A DNA stretch of 64,000 bases, from contig OX485803.1 in the NCBI GenBank assembly GCA_950295325.1, positions 35,727,554 to 35,791,553 on the forward strand, in the 5' to 3' direction. Made by a program: the position numbers and the translations under genes. Shown here in pieces: positions 41,958 through 55,900 of the stretch. The notes under the pieces are model-generated. The model saw only the letters and a program-made list of their open reading frames with translations. It did no database searches and was not told the DNA's origin. The DNA comes from Polytrichum commune (Eukaryota > Streptophyta > Polytrichopsida > Polytrichales > Polytrichaceae). The stretch's first letter is position 1, and each line of letters starts with the position of its first letter.

Positions 41958-42476
41958 GTGTGAAAAGTGGTGGGCCGGCCTCTTCTTCTCAACATAATCC
42001 CCAGCAATTCCATGGCTCGAATTGGACGGAAAGTTTGGTGTGATCGGGGCATGAGTCACTAATGTCACGTGGGGATTTGTGTTTTTTTCCCCGTGGCACA
42101 ACATGGGTGGCGGGCACCCTTGTTGGCACTTGCTTCCATAGCCCCAACATTTAATAAGGTCTCATGAATGCCTCGGCCTTCTACACTATTTGCTATGGTG
42201 CATGTGCCAATGCGGAAGATGTTATTGTAGTGGGTGTAATGTGGAGTAGGAGGAGGAGGCAAAGGGTTTTGGTTCACTTGGAATGTCAGTTTGGGTGTCA
42301 TATGAGCCCGACGTGTGTTATTTGGGCACTTTTCGCTCTCCGCACACACTGCCCGAGAAGTTTTTGGGCATAAGGTAGAAATAGCATAACCCATTAACCA
42401 CCCTCTAGCCGTGCACTAGACCGCCGTCATACTGGTGAAGTGTTATTTCTAAAACGGATCATGGTTCGGTGGCACC

Positions 42477-42656
42477 TTTTTTTTGAGATAGAAGGTTGAC
42501 AGGCCAGCATCAAAGCACATGAGGCAGTTGACCACCTGGCAAGTTTTCCATCAAGTAGAGAGGAGATTTCACAGCCAGGATTCGAACTGCCAACCTCTTC
42601 CTTGAGATTTGGGTATCCTTCCCCCATCATCCGGTAGTTTAAGGTCATCTTGGACC
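42477..42656 (-). mobile_element. tRNA-derived SINE, subfamily 1, with imperfect target duplication
   Basis: On the minus strand it runs ggtccaagatgaccttaaac, B box gttcgaatcc near base 75, ctcctctctacttgatgg, and ends in a short A tail before ggtgccaccga. The flanks tcggtggcacc (left) and tcggcggcaac (right, plus strand) match at 9 of 11 positions, as a decayed target duplication would. It was mobilised by a LINE's machinery in trans, as is known for SINEs generally. Confidence 0.8.
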
Positions 42657-44947
42657 CGCTCGGCGGCAACTTCAATGTGTGTACACATAGTGTAGCCAAT
42701 GGGAGTCAAGTGTTAATGTACTCATGAGGTAACTGATTTAGGCGACGTTCTGTATGGAAATGCGGATTACCGTGTTCAATGTAGGGAGAATCTAATGAAC
42801 GTGTAGGGGTTGGACAACTTTCCACTTTGAAAAATTGTAGCATTTTTTTTGTATAGGGCAATCAAAATATGAAACAACTTGCATTCTTCATGAATCCTTC
42901 TCGTCTATCTTGGGAAATTATCTCATGATTGTCTGACCAGATCTTCAATGCGAATCACCTTATTTTCACGGGTTCTGGTATTTCTACCTTAGTGGGTCAA
43001 GATCCTAGTGATTCTAAATCCAACCAGTTACATGTTGACATCTTCTGGTTCAGCTTTCATTCATTTGAGGTATATTCTTCCATAGATTCCTCTAAAATGA
43101 TCGGTAATTCTCTTGAAGTCTCCAACTTCAAGCGGTTATTTCTCAAGCTCAGCCAGTTCATCTATAACTAACCGCCGGTTCTCCCCAAGCTTCTTGTACA
43201 ATATGAAAGTCCCCCCCCCCCCCATTTATTTGCTAATGAATCAAAATGATCAAGAATGGTAGCACTGCAAAATGATGATCGTGGTTACATTTTTCGGGTT
43301 TCTTGGTATAATTCATGTTCTTGGGAGCATATAGGATGACAAAACATCCTTCAAATGTTTCGTTTTTGGAAAACAAACTCCAAACTCGATTGGTAGAACA
43401 CTTGCCTCTTGTTACAAGCATGTTCGCGCAAAAGCACTCCACATTATACCATTTTGGCACTAATTACACTATTTGTAAGAAAGCCGATTTTTTTGGAAAT
43501 TACGTTTTTAAAATCTCAAAAGTTAATATGGAAAAAAATGATGTTTCCTTGGAATCCGGGATTGTTGAATTTAAAATAGAAAAACGTACTCCTTGTTTAC
43601 TATAAATAGATGAAGTGGCAAAAGTACTACAATATGCATTGAGTGTTTGATTTACATAGGATTATATATACATTGCGCACTTGTTTAGGGGTTATCCACA
43701 CTTCTTTGAGCAAAGTTCATAATAGAAGCAACTCACCAAAATTATGTAGTTGCTTCCGCCAATATCTATTACATGGCTAAAAGACAAATTGCAATACATG
43801 TCGTTTTGAATATTGAAGTGTTTTCCTCCTACATTTATGCGTGTGAATATGTAGGGTGGCTTCATTTTTGCAAATGATTTGGTGCCTTTTGGGGATTAAA
43901 TAGTTGCCTTGAATAGATTTGTTACATGACTTAAGTTAGAATATGCCAACCATGAAATTCTTTAAATTTTTTTTGTTAACAATCCCAATGCTCTGCCCAC
44001 ATTTCAAATATCACAAATGCTCTTTAGCCCCCCCCCCCCCACCATATTGTTTATAGTAATTTAGAGTGGAATCGTTTCCCACGTAGCTTTGAATGCATTG
44101 TCCGTGCTCCATAACATAGCCTTTTCACCTCCACAACAAAGGTGGGAAAGAAAACATTGTTGGTCTCGATTCCTTAATAAAAAGGGTCTTTGAGGGCAAA
44201 GGCTCACACGTCATATGATCGGTCCAAACTATTCATGTGTTTTCGAATCACATCCGCCAACAACTCTATACTATAAAAAAAATGGTAGTCTATAATGGGC
44301 CAAGATGGAATCGTACTCGAGTGCTTCATGAGTATTTGTGCAAAGCATACTTTGACAAAATAACATAAATAAATAAAAGTATGTATGGATGTTTGGCAAC
44401 ACGTCGTGAGTTGTGTGTGTGTAGGACCATGTTGTGATCACGGTGAGTCCCGCCGGCCTTGCATCTTAAAACTACGTCCATGAATGATTTCATCAAGTAC
44501 ATCTACAACATAAATGACCTCTGCCGGACCCTTTTCCCCACCTTGTTGTTGTTGTGGTGTTGTTGTGTTTTTTTCCAAAAAACAAAAAAAAAGCCTTTGG
44601 AATTTTGGAAAAGTATCATATTTATGTTGGTTACAACTCATTTGGGTCCCATGAGGAAATTATAGTACAACATTCACCGGAACACACCCTGGACTATATC
44701 GTTTGGAGGGATCCATCAACAATGGACAATAACTTTGACATGTTGTTGGGGTGTGAGCAAAAAGTTGGGCCCATGAAGTTTTCACTAGCATTTGAGTCCA
44801 AAGCATAACAAACATGAAGTGGCACTACTTTCCACAAAGTCTTCTTGGTCCATAGTCGAGAAGAAACTACACTAAATGCCCATTGAACCACATGACCATA
44901 AGTATTTCAAAATGGAATAACATTATTAGTTGCTTGAGGCAAGTAGC

Positions 44948-45007
<60 letters not shown>

Positions 45008-47186
45008 ATTGATGACTCGTTGATAGTTTTAGGTTTGGAAACATGAGACTAAAGGGAGAATGACATGTCAAAGGAGTGGCATTGGAATTTTTGTTAGCAC
45101 TACATTAATTATGGTAAACAATGTGGGGAGGGAAGCTAAGACATGAGCCACTAGTGAGCAACGAGCAATGAGGTACCATGAGCAACCTTGTAGTTTGGTC
45201 CAAGTTATACACCATCGTGCATGAAAATAGTGTGCAACCCTAGTTACTCTTATCACACCCCATGATAAATCCACCTCCCTTCATCAGGTTGAAAGTCTAC
45301 AAATTGTAAATTATTTTCAATCCAATAGAAATGTTGCAACCATTGTTGGGCGGGTGTTTATTTTATTACTAACCTCCACTTCCGGTTTTTGAAGATAAAT
45401 TTAGAAGCAAAGAAGCTCCGGTCCAGGGTTTTGAGAGTATTTACAATAAGATACCCTCCAATCCTAGTTATTCAAAAGAAGTTACAAAGATCTAGCGGTT
45501 TTCATGAAAGATTCGACAAAGAATTGGTGATTTGTTAGAAGGTTATTTGATTGGGTTTTGAATTTTTGAGAAACACATTGATAAATTGAAAGAACCATCC
45601 TGATAACCTGCGGGGGTTTGATGCCAATTTGAATACATGCCCAACATTGGTTGTAACCCACAACGTGAACCTCTACTATAAAATAATTTGGGTTGGTAAA
45701 TGGTATGTGTCCACAATATTATCCTTAATGTTTTCCAATGTGGAAACAAACTCAAGAGTGTGACTCATAACAATGTGTACACCATAACAATGTAGTGTCT
45801 CGAAATCTTAGAAATGGGGAATAAAGCATGAAGTGTTATCATCATGTTGAAATTAGTCATAAACTTACCTAAGCCACTGCACTTTGTTACTCTAGAAAAT
45901 AAGATTATTTTGACTTTGCCTTGATGTACTTCTAATCTCACAATCATTTTGCGTTCATGGACTCTAACCCTTGAGGATGTGAAGGGATTTTTTTGGGTCC
46001 ATGTAGCCACCTTTGCCTATCCATCCCAATGCACACATCTATGTGTAAATTTTGGAATTAGAACACTTGGGTGGTTAAAGCTATTGTGAACAATGCTAAC
46101 TTCATAAACATGCCATCCATACAATCATGTTCATCAATAGAGGTACAAAGTTTGTTTACTAAGTTGTTGAATTGGGATGAACTTTTTTAGGGATTTTGGG
46201 AAGATTTTGGGCTTGGATCTTTAGAGCATGATCCCATGTTCTACACCAAACACTAACACGAAGGGGTGCCAAATCGGTCAACATTATGTAAGAGGGGAGT
46301 AATTTGTATTATGTGTCCCAAGCATCCACTCTATATGAGCTTTATAAATTATGGGTGTCATGTTCAAAACTAATACCTTTACAATATGCAAAGCTTTACA
46401 TAGAAAGATTTGCACCCAAGATTCCATCTGGTCAAAGATTGTGAGGTATTGATAGTTGATTCCTTGTAGAGGAGTTGGAACTCACACCTCAAAATATTGA
46501 CTATTTGAAGGGGGTAAAAGGGGAGAGGGACAATGAACTTGGGTGGGAACCTATTTTGGTAAAAATCCCCTATAAATTGGTTGCGAGGGTTTGTATTGAT
46601 AGTGTGTATACATGATCTTAGAAGTCAAAAACCAAATTCATTCCATTCTACACATTACTTTGAGATGCCAACAAGGTGACCACCCTAGTGGAAGGGGGGA
46701 GTTTTGCATACAAATGTATCCTCTCATCCATCCAACATAAAAACTCAACACCCCCCCCCCCCAAAAAAAAAAATTTAGTGCTGATTCATCTCAAGCAACT
46801 TGGAGTGAACCACTTCCGAGTCTTGTAGTTCCGGTGTCAAAATGACTAGAAAAAAACCTCTAGATTGCATGCTATTTCAAGACTTATATGTTGGATGAAT
46901 GATACGAGGTACGTTCATATACAATAATTCCCTTCTCTCCATAGGAGAAGACCCCCATTGTTTACAACTCATGTAGTAATGGTCTATAAAAAGTTGCCAT
47001 ATAGGGCCCACATACCTCAAAAAGAAATTTAAATGCTATCCAATCATTTTAATGAACTCACATAAGATGACTCGGCAACCATGGACACTTCCAATGAGAT
47101 CAACCTAATACAATAGACAGTCCATGTAAAATTACAAGTTCCGGCAACAATACTCCCCTTTCCATGGCCCAACCAAACTCACCCTA
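42657..47186. other. Gene-free AT-rich DNA with homopolymers and a GA microsatellite
   Basis: It contains C runs at 43211-43223, 44028-44040 and 46751-46762 and a 55-bp GA repeat at 44952-45006. The frames of 60-96 codons found here have no recognisable domain. Phrases at 46200-46600 and 27660-28140 (caaacactaacacgaagggg; caaccactaaaacaaagggt) are collinear, so both belong to one further old dispersed repeat. Confidence 0.5.
44952..45006. repeat. (GA)n microsatellite, 55 bp
   Basis: It is an uninterrupted GA dinucleotide run, the longest simple repeat in the window. Confidence 0.97.
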
Positions 47187-47692
47187 AGGGCCACTTCACA
47201 CACGAGACTGAGAGCCCGTGTCCATTACACTTCAAGCACTCATTGTTAGAAAAGGCGGAGCCGGTCCAAGTTTGCCGCTTTGCACTACGCTCAAGGGAGC
47301 AACGGAACACGTGAATGCAAGATGGATGTAAAGCCTACATGGACTCCTACATGGCATCGAATGGATCACGTTTCATGGTCACTTGGACTATTTTCAAAAA
47401 CCATCTCTTGGAGGTAGGCCCAACACATAACCAGGAGACCATGGCACTCCGAACGCTCACAACCGCTGATTTACTTTATTTTATCATGTATGAGGACCCA
47501 CATGAATAGACATCCATCGAAATAGCATTTGATTGAGGGCCCGATCACATATGACTTCACACTACACTTGAGGGTCCGTGACCACGCGACTGGATGATTT
47601 TGGAGGTGTGTTGGGACGGCCTTTGGAAACTTTCCTTTTGGGCTCTCACAATTTCATGGTCACGGGCTCTTGGCTCGTGTGTGAAGTGGCCC
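47187..47692. mobile_element. Family A MITE-like element, complete copy
   Basis: It starts agggccacttcacacacgag and ends cttggctcgtgtgtgaag followed by tggccc. It is one of the best-preserved copies, with the inverted ends matching for about 38 bases at imperfect identity. Two plus-strand frames inside it (47315-47509 and 47578-47817) are shadows. Confidence 0.88.
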
Positions 47693-48724
47693 GAATGTTA
47701 ACCCTTAAAGGACAATGCTGCCCCACGGGCTTGGTATTATTTTGGGAGAATCTTGTTCAAAACTTCTACTCCATTGCACCAAATGGGGTTTTTAGAATGC
47801 CAAATCGAGCACCTTAGCAAGATCTATACTTCTTTAGAATAGAGCCTATGTAAATAATTAATTGGTTAATCATGCTTAGAATGAATTTTAAAAGATATTT
47901 TGGGTGTGGTATCGGGAAAGCATATGTCCTTTAAGGGTTAAGCACCGAGGTAATTGATAAGGTAATCTAAGCTTACTTCCATAGTAAGCGGGTGTGGACA
48001 AAGGGGCACGAGCCGACTGTGCAATGTCAGCTTGTGAAGGAAGAGGGGGTGAGGAGGCACAAATCCTTGCAATCCCAAAAGATCTCATCGAATCTCGGGA
48101 CTCGGGGGAAGACCTGAGCCCTTTGGAAGCAAGTGTTCAACCGTACCTCCTTACTTACAACCATTACTTACAACACCCAACCAACTTCCGTAGTAAAAAC
48201 AAAAGCAAACAAACAAACAAACAAACAAAACTGATTAGGGTTCGGTAATGTTTGCATGCTAAGTTAAGGCATGTGGGTGTTGTTTGGTTGGTGGGTTTCT
48301 TTTATGTTCTCCATCTTCTACTAATTAGTTTTGCTATGAAGAATCTTTGTTGTTGTAGTATTAGCAAATGTACGATGAAACATCGACAAAATTCGGATTG
48401 AATATTGACCCTCCTTTGATGTAGTTATGGTGATCAGAAGTGCGTGTTAGTTGGTTCCTTAAATTGAGTATGTAGGTCTACTCGGTTGTGTTCACTGTTC
48501 GGTGTGAGATAATGAGAACAGTTTGGAAATGTAGCTCGATCTTTCATAGACGTGCATCTTTATGGTCTTTGTTCTTTGATCCTCGCTTGACCGCACATCA
48601 ATCAAATATGGGTGTTTCCATTAAGAAAAGTATCGAATAATACATGTATACCTTAGCAAGTCCCTTGTTTGATTTCAAAACAAGGTTTGGTTCATTTCTA
48701 AGAGTTTCGATTTTGAACTACACT

Positions 48725-48935
48725 GAGTATGATATGTGGTGTTGATTACTATTTGGATTTACGCAATGCTTTATATTTTTACTATTGATGTAGTTTTTAC
48801 CAAGTAAAGTTGTTAATGTTCTATAATGTCCGCACTTACCAATTTAACATTCGTTGGAAAGAATTATGAGATATACAGTAAATAGATTTAGCATTGCATC
48901 ATTCCAAACACTAAGTATCATATTTTGTGTAGTAA
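48725..48935. mobile_element. Family D MITE, divergent copy
   Basis: It has the family order attactatttggatttacgc, caatttaacattcgttgg, gagatatacagtaaatag and gcattgcatcattcc. The termini are decayed. Confidence 0.6.
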
Positions 48936-49078
48936 TTTGGGAAAACAACCCGGTTGATATGTAACTAGTAGCCGAAAGCAACTTGGTTAGGGGGTGTAGG
49001 ACCTTTCTCTAAGGTGATAGAGTCTACAAAGTGGCACTAAGCAAATCTCTGACAATGTTGATGATTCTCAACAAGCTA

Positions 49079-49630
49079 CAGTCTACCCTCTATAAATGTT
49101 AACCCTCGGGAGTGGATCAAAGTTAACATTTACAGAGGTGTTAACAGTTAACAATTATAAAATTATTTTTTTGAGCAATATACAAATCTTAACATTTATA
49201 AATATAAGCAATTGTGAAGAGTCCTTGTGAGAGAATACCATTCATAAAACTGCAAACCCAATCAAAACTTTATTCAATATCAAATTTACAAATCACGGGT
49301 GAAGTATGAATCAATGGTTCTTTGGTGAGATTCATCTGCATGCACAACTTGCAAATATTTCTCAATCTGCACCAACAAACCCACATACTTGGACACATCA
49401 CATGAACGTGATTCCATGTACCTTCTAATGGTACCAAAACTAGATTCCATATTATGGTTGTATTTCATTCGTTAACATTTATAGAGTCAAATTTACAAAG
49501 AAGGGAGTACCATTTTGTTAACAGTTAACATGTTTAACATTTATAGTGTGCAATATGTGGGGAGTAGAAGAAAGTTAACATTTAGAGAGGGTTAACAGTT
49601 ATAGGTGTAACATTTATAGAGGGTGGACTG
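49079..49630. mobile_element. pogo-like deletion derivative (552 bp) with TA target site
   Basis: It is flanked by TA on both sides (49077-49078 and 49631-49632). The ends cagtctaccctctataaatg and its inverse (cagtccaccctctataaatg) are inverted repeats, and CAGT after TA is the standard Tc1/mariner and pogo layout. The minus frame 49468-49286 encodes the last 60 residues of a transposase-like protein: an IEKYLQ helix and QRTIDSYF near the end, a typical pogo tail. Most of the gene is missing, so this is an internally deleted, non-autonomous copy. Confidence 0.85.
49286..49468 (-). pseudogene. C-terminal remnant of a pogo-like transposase
   Basis: Sixty codons end in TAA/TAG-type stop with the tail TIDSYF preceded by a helix IEKYL. 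No DDE catalytic region or DNA-binding HTH remains. It corresponds to the tail seen near 25941-25965 in the other remnant (TTIDSFF). Confidence 0.6.
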
Positions 49631-49632
49631 TA

Positions 49633-51845
49633 ACATTGTTCACTTTTTTAAGCATGTGATGACTAATTGGATATGGGACTAAATATATATCAGACGTTCC
49701 TTAATTGAGTTACGAAGGTCAAAGTGCATGAGTGTTTATAACTCTAATGAACACCTACGTCCTCACAATTGTGTTAAGTATCGAGTATCAAGTCTAGATT
49801 AGTAAATAGCATTTGAGGACGCAACCCAATCTCTTATAAACACGTGTCGTTACCATGTCTTCTTTTTTTGCACCCAATCGATATATACTCAAATAGTGGA
49901 ATTTAATTAACAAGGATATTTGATTTAGACTCGCATACCTTATGATGATTTCAATCGTAGTTGTCAATATGTTGTCAGTACTATTTTGGTCACTTAGGAT
50001 CCTCAATTTTGGTCTAAAATGAAGGTGGGTGTGTTATCTTGGTTGGATGGAAAGTACCCATTGCCGGGGGGGGGGGGGGGGTTGACTCCCTATGATAATA
50101 TGAATCATGTGTGGTAACATGGTATTTTTGAGGGGCTAAGATGTAATGTGCAAATGCATGGAGTAGCCTATATATTTGATGAAAATGCTCCTAATATTCA
50201 TTATAGTCTAAACGGAATTTCCAATGCCTAATTTTTGTAGTATTTTTATATTCTTTACTTTTCAACAACAAATGGAACCTTATATATATATAGCATCACA
50301 TTTCCTAGTGGAATCTTGGTTACCCCACTGCAAAGACTTGACTTTGTTGTGGGTGGTATGCGAAAGTGGTGTGCAAAACATTGGTATGACTAATGTTGGA
50401 GTGATATAACCTTTATGTTTTATATTCCACTTGGGTATACATAATGAGGAGGTTTTTTAAAATCCATAATTTGAAATGGGTATTGAAAGGATAGTTTTTT
50501 TTTGATGTCATATGCAGAGCATATGGGTCTATATGTCATCCAACCCATTAGTTAGTTAGAAAACACTTGTATAATGTTAGGACGGTATTGACCTAGATAA
50601 TTACTACAAAGAATCTCTCATTTCGTCATACCCACCATGTGTCAATATCTAACTAGTTTACAATATTGATACTATTTGTGTACACCAATGAGCATGGACT
50701 TGCCACCCCATAAATGCTTGAGCTTCTCATATCTTTGTAGACATCCCCCAAAATATTTAAATGGGACAAAACTTGTCTATCAAACACGAGCTTTAGCTTT
50801 GAAAATAAGTTCAGATGTATCACATTGGTTGTATTAATCTACACAAAACACATTGAACATAATGGTGGTTATTCCTACTATATAGTGTATGCGATTGCCA
50901 TTGCTAGTTAAAGTGAGTCTGAACATGGGCACGCATGGAGGGGGTGAATTCGCATCATCAATGCCATGGAGGGTGAGATCCAAGACCTTGCCATAGTGGG
51001 CTACTACTCCACCGTGGAGATTGAAGATGTATAACTTGGTTGCCAATTGGTATTTAGAACACGACCGCCATCCAAACATGGATGACACATCAATTGTCCT
51101 TGAGGTTGACTCCTAGTAGGAACCAACTAGAGCAATTGACCAGTAACAAACTTTTGTTTTCATGCATTGGGAATAGTTGCTATAATAATCAAAATGTACA
51201 CGTTAGGGGACATCACACCTTGACGTGATGCACTGTGACAACATCCTGTGATTTGTGATGTGACGTGATGGCCAGGGACAACGTCACAATCGTTTGCACA
51301 TCCATGCGTCCATATGACCTCGTCAAACATACGTCTCGTCATCCCCCCTCAACTCCACATTTGTGTGAATACAATAAGCAAACTCTCATCATCTTTGCAT
51401 TATAATGTTAATGTAGTTGGGTATTGAACTCCACACAATTGGAAAAATGTGCCTTGGATATCATCTCTACTCAAGAGCCATCTATGACTATCCTAGAAGT
51501 ATCATTGCACATTTACATCTCAAATTTTGTTGTCATATGCTAGTATTTGCCGACGTGCTCCATTTTTACCACATACTCTTCAAATGGCATCTCATCTGAT
51601 CCAAGCTGCAGTTTTGATATAAGAAGGGCCAGGTCTTCGGACTCCTTGATCAATCTTGATTTTTCTCTTTGGTCCTCATGAGTAGGGTTTTAGAAAAAGA
51701 ACCTAGTTCCCATGGTTCTCATGTTTATTTCATCATTTTACATTTAAACTTCCTTAATCCAAACTTCATATGTATAAGATTTATGAATTTAAAATAAATT
51801 ATGTATTTATGTATATATAAGTGTGTGGGATCCACCGTATAAATG
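49633..51845. other. AT-rich intergenic DNA, no gene seen
   Basis: It holds a 16-G run at 50066-50081. The parts at 49800-49950 carry weak family G phrases. Short frames are without domains. Confidence 0.5.
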
Positions 51846-52015
51846 CATTTATTACCTCTATAATATGACATTTGGGGGGTCTAGGAGTGTCGTATTAACA
51901 TTGTCATAGTCGTAGTATAGAGGTAGATTTGAACTAGGAAGTTTGGTTTACGAAATTTGTGTCATAATATCGAGGTTGTCGTATTATCGAGTGTCGTATT
52001 AAAGAGGTAGGACTG
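51846..52015. mobile_element. Small pogo-type MITE, about 170 bp
   Basis: The right end reads aaagaggtaggactg followed by TA, i.e. an inverted CAGTCCTACCTCTTT. The left end is decayed around attacctctataatatgac. Inside, gtcgtatta recurs several times in both halves. The termini resemble those of the 49079 element (CAGTC-ACCCTCTATAA), consistent with the same superfamily. Confidence 0.6.
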
Positions 52016-52604
52016 TATTGGATAATGTTTACTAACATTTGGTGATCCCAAAACTACAATCAGAACTTAAGTTGGCACCAAAAATCTCCCAGGTTACAAT
52101 AAGGGATTTCAATGGCAGTGAGGCATGCATGTTGTAGCTCTCTAGTAGCTTGGATGGAAAATAATTAATTTTAAAGGTGCCTAGATTTTTTGGAAATTAA
52201 ATCTTGTTCAGTGTTCTAATTTTTTTTTATAAACACACATACACACACACACATACAACAACAACAACAACAACATTATTCAAAGAGTGCCTAAAATCAC
52301 AACAATGCAAGTGACATTCAATGGGATCCAACAAATTAGAATCAAATAACTTCAACAATGTCTTCACGTGGCATCAATCTCACTCATGGTCTAAAAAAAA
52401 TACAAGGATGAAATTAAGAGAAATGTATAGAAATGACTTGGATGAATGTCTAACTTATCATAAATTACTTTTTGAATTTGTCCAATTTTAGAATATTATT
52501 TTATGGGATGCCTAACTTACTTTCACTCTTTAATTAATTATTACGCAAAAGGTGCCCAAGCTTCTAGAGAGCTACAACATTGAGCTCAATGTTTTACCAT
52601 CCTT

Positions 52605-52958
52605 AGGACCAGTTCACATGAGGTCCCAAGTCACTTGAGGTCAATTTGTGCAATCCCAGCCGTTGAGTGCATGGAAGTTGGGGCTTTTCACTTCACATGG
52701 AGTCCCAAGTCCCTGGTAATGAGTCCCAAGAATGACATGGATACCTACATGACAACACGTTATGAAGGTGAGGCTCGGGACTTATGTTGAGAGTTGGGTC
52801 AAGGAGTTATCTTGGCTCGACCCAACTCCCAGCACAAGTCCCACCAATATTTAGCATAAAATTAATCAAGATCCAACTTTGAATGGTTTATGGAGGCTCA
52901 CAAGTTGGGACTTGCTAACATGTGTCATGGGGCTTGGGACCCTATGTGAACTGGCCCT
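52605..52958. mobile_element. Inverted-repeat MITE, 354 bp, family A-like ends
   Basis: It starts aggaccagttcacatgaggt and ends with the inverse of agggccagttcacatagggt (26-base imperfect inverted ends). A second inverted pair, gagagttgggtcaaggag and ggctcgacccaactccc, lies in the middle. The first bases resemble family A (agggccacttcacac), suggesting a shared mobilising transposase. Confidence 0.8.
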
Positions 52959-55900
52959 TGTATGTATGAACCATCCCAAAGAGATTGTCATGTTGACAAG
53001 AAGAGATCAAAGACGCAACACCTCGATCATGTAAGTCCTCTACGATTATACTTATGTTAGTCAACATTCCCTTGGTCACCAAGCCCAACACTTGGGATGA
53101 CAACCACGAAGTTGATTCTCAAAGTTTTAACAAGGCCATTTCCTACCTCAACGTGCCAGGCCGAGGGTTGAAGAGCACTTGTTGATATTTAAAGCTAGAG
53201 TGTCAAATATGACCCTACTTACAAGTGATTTGTATATCATATGTATCATTCCAATTGGAGCATGCATGTCCGTAAATTGAACTGTAAAGAGAGTTGAGCT
53301 CATATAAATAACCTAGACTCAAACATGTACAACGATATATATTTTAGTGACTGTAGACATATTTACAAAGTATTAACTTTTTGGTTGCTTCAATTCTATG
53401 GACGGATCCGTCGATACACTTCTAGTACACCTAAGTTTTGTGAGAGACATATAATGAAAGTACGTTCAGAACAAATGTTATAATATTATCATATTCAATT
53501 GTGCATATTATGTTGTAGGATCTTACCATATAATCCAACTAAAGGATATTATGCTAAAATTCAACATGTCATAAATACGGACTTGAGTTCAGTCCAACTT
53601 TACTTAAACATTAGATTTGACACCACGTATATATATGTCTAATCACCATTGTCACGAATGACTTTATTTTCACTTGATGATGTTTCCATATATTGTCCCA
53701 AACATGGATGAGTAAATATCACAGACCAAATAGGACACTACCTAAATATTTATGGAGGTTGTACAAATCGTCACGTAACTCTAATAAAGAAAACCCCAAA
53801 AGGCTCGGGATTGAACCAACAAGATCGTCTAATTTTGGGACGAGAGAGATCCACCATGAAAGTACCCCTCCCTAGTCATATCAATTTGACCCTATTGGAA
53901 TTTGGATCCTTAGCTATATTGCCCCTCCTTCCTCTTGACTTTGTGGAAAACATGTAATTTTTTATAGAGATACTTCTTTTACATTTTCAACCATGTGGGG
54001 TTTTGATGACCCTATGAAAACTTCACGTGGGAATCAATCTATGGTATTCAAAGTAATTAAATTTTGGTAATTCAGATAAAATCAATGTTTGACATCATCA
54101 TCCAAATCCCCTTAATATTGTGACTTCTTCCCACAATCGTGTTGTTGTGCATCGTATGTGGCTTTTATTGATTTTATATTATGTATATATGACCATATAG
54201 TTGTGTGTTTGCATTATGATTTTGTTTGTTATCACACGACACGTGCATAATTTTGGACTCTTTGAAAGTCTAGAATTACCTAAACACCAGTTAATTGTGC
54301 ACAACAAGCTTCTCTCAAATCTTGAAAGAAAATGTTTTTTAAGTTTATTTTTATTGACCACCGTACCTAGACCACCCTTATCCCAAGTTGGTGTGGAATC
54401 AACATTAATTGAAAATATAACGTGTAAGGTAGAAAACCCTTATTTGGTTACTTTTCTTATTAGGACACCTATATTTAAGCGATATACGGTTTGATGTGGC
54501 TCCGAGAACTGATACTAAAATAACATGTGTTTAACATAGATTGAAAACTTGCTTGCTCATAATATGATAACCATTCTAAGTTCAATAGATAACATAAGTA
54601 TGTGTGTGCAGGGGATGTTATATGACCATTTATTGAGTACAAGAATCTTCACCTTGATAATAACGAGGTATTCATATGAGCTCCGAAAATGATGAGGAAA
54701 GTGGCATATACTAATCACATGTTTTGTATCCTTGAAGAAGAGAGTTACTCGAAAGTAGTAACCATTTGAAACACGTCAACACCTTAGAGAAAAATACTTA
54801 GCTTATTGAATGAGTCCTCTTTCCACTAATAAAGCTAGCATAACTTCCTCACATGGGGCGAATGCCATGTGGGTGTTTCATGCTTTCAAGTTTTAGATTT
54901 AATCATAAAATAAAGCAAGGGACATATGTGCACTAAGACGCAACACAACTTTCATTCTTGGCCTCACATAAGTGGGGCATGAAATTGCATTAGCTATATG
55001 GTGCTATTACCGTCACTTGAAGTGCTAAGGATAGACAATATTACCAGAGATAAACATTTTAAAATGATACTTGTAATCAATTGAAAGGAGATTCCAACAC
55101 AACAAAATGTGTCTCATTCAAAGTCCACATGCAAAAGCTTTAAAGGTTCATAAATGTGTTGGTAGATAACCCAAGACCAACATGGGAACATGTTCAAATG
55201 AATATGTATCTATAATGCAATATTTGAAGCGTGTTCGTTTTGGGTGGGATATCGATTTTCAACACCATCTATTTGAAACTCGTGCACTTGAGAAACACTC
55301 AAAATCCAACATTTTTTTTATGCCCTTGTCATGATTTTCAAGGTCAATGAACATCTCAACGCGTGGAATTCACGTAAAAGTACATGAATAATAATTCATA
55401 TATAAGCTTCCTTGTCATATTTCGTATTGCTAGAAGTTTGTTTTGCAAAAGTTAAGATTTTGGAATGAAATCGCGTTCATGTTGCTTGTTTCCCACAAAG
55501 GTTGTTGTGGCGAGTTTAAAGGCGGATGCAAAAACTTGCTCCAACATTGACATGGGGTGTCCATGTTGTAGTTTCCCTAAAGTAATTGGAGATATATATT
55601 GAGCCAAACTATTATTAGGAGGTTTCTCCCGAAGCCATCCAACCATGGCCCTTGTAGGTCATTCAATCTCTTTGCAAGAGGGGTATCATATAAAGTCTTC
55701 GGATCAAAATCCTCTTGTGTTGGTTAAAGTGTGAGTATGAGAATGTAATCACAAAGTTTTCCAAATTTTCTTAAGGCTTGGATCAATTGTTGAAAGAATG
55801 GTGTCAATCTCTACATTAGTATTTATATTTAGAATGTCCCACGCTAGTTAATTGACATTCCACACTACATTGAATAAATCTTGCCATAATAACAAAATAC

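Noticed and set aside
47315-47817. Plus-strand frames of 64 and 79 codons, with a similar minus frame at 60315-60509 and 4005-4193
   Set aside because: The same peptide text recurs because all lie inside family A elements. It is a by-product of repeat sequence, and copies carry different stops.
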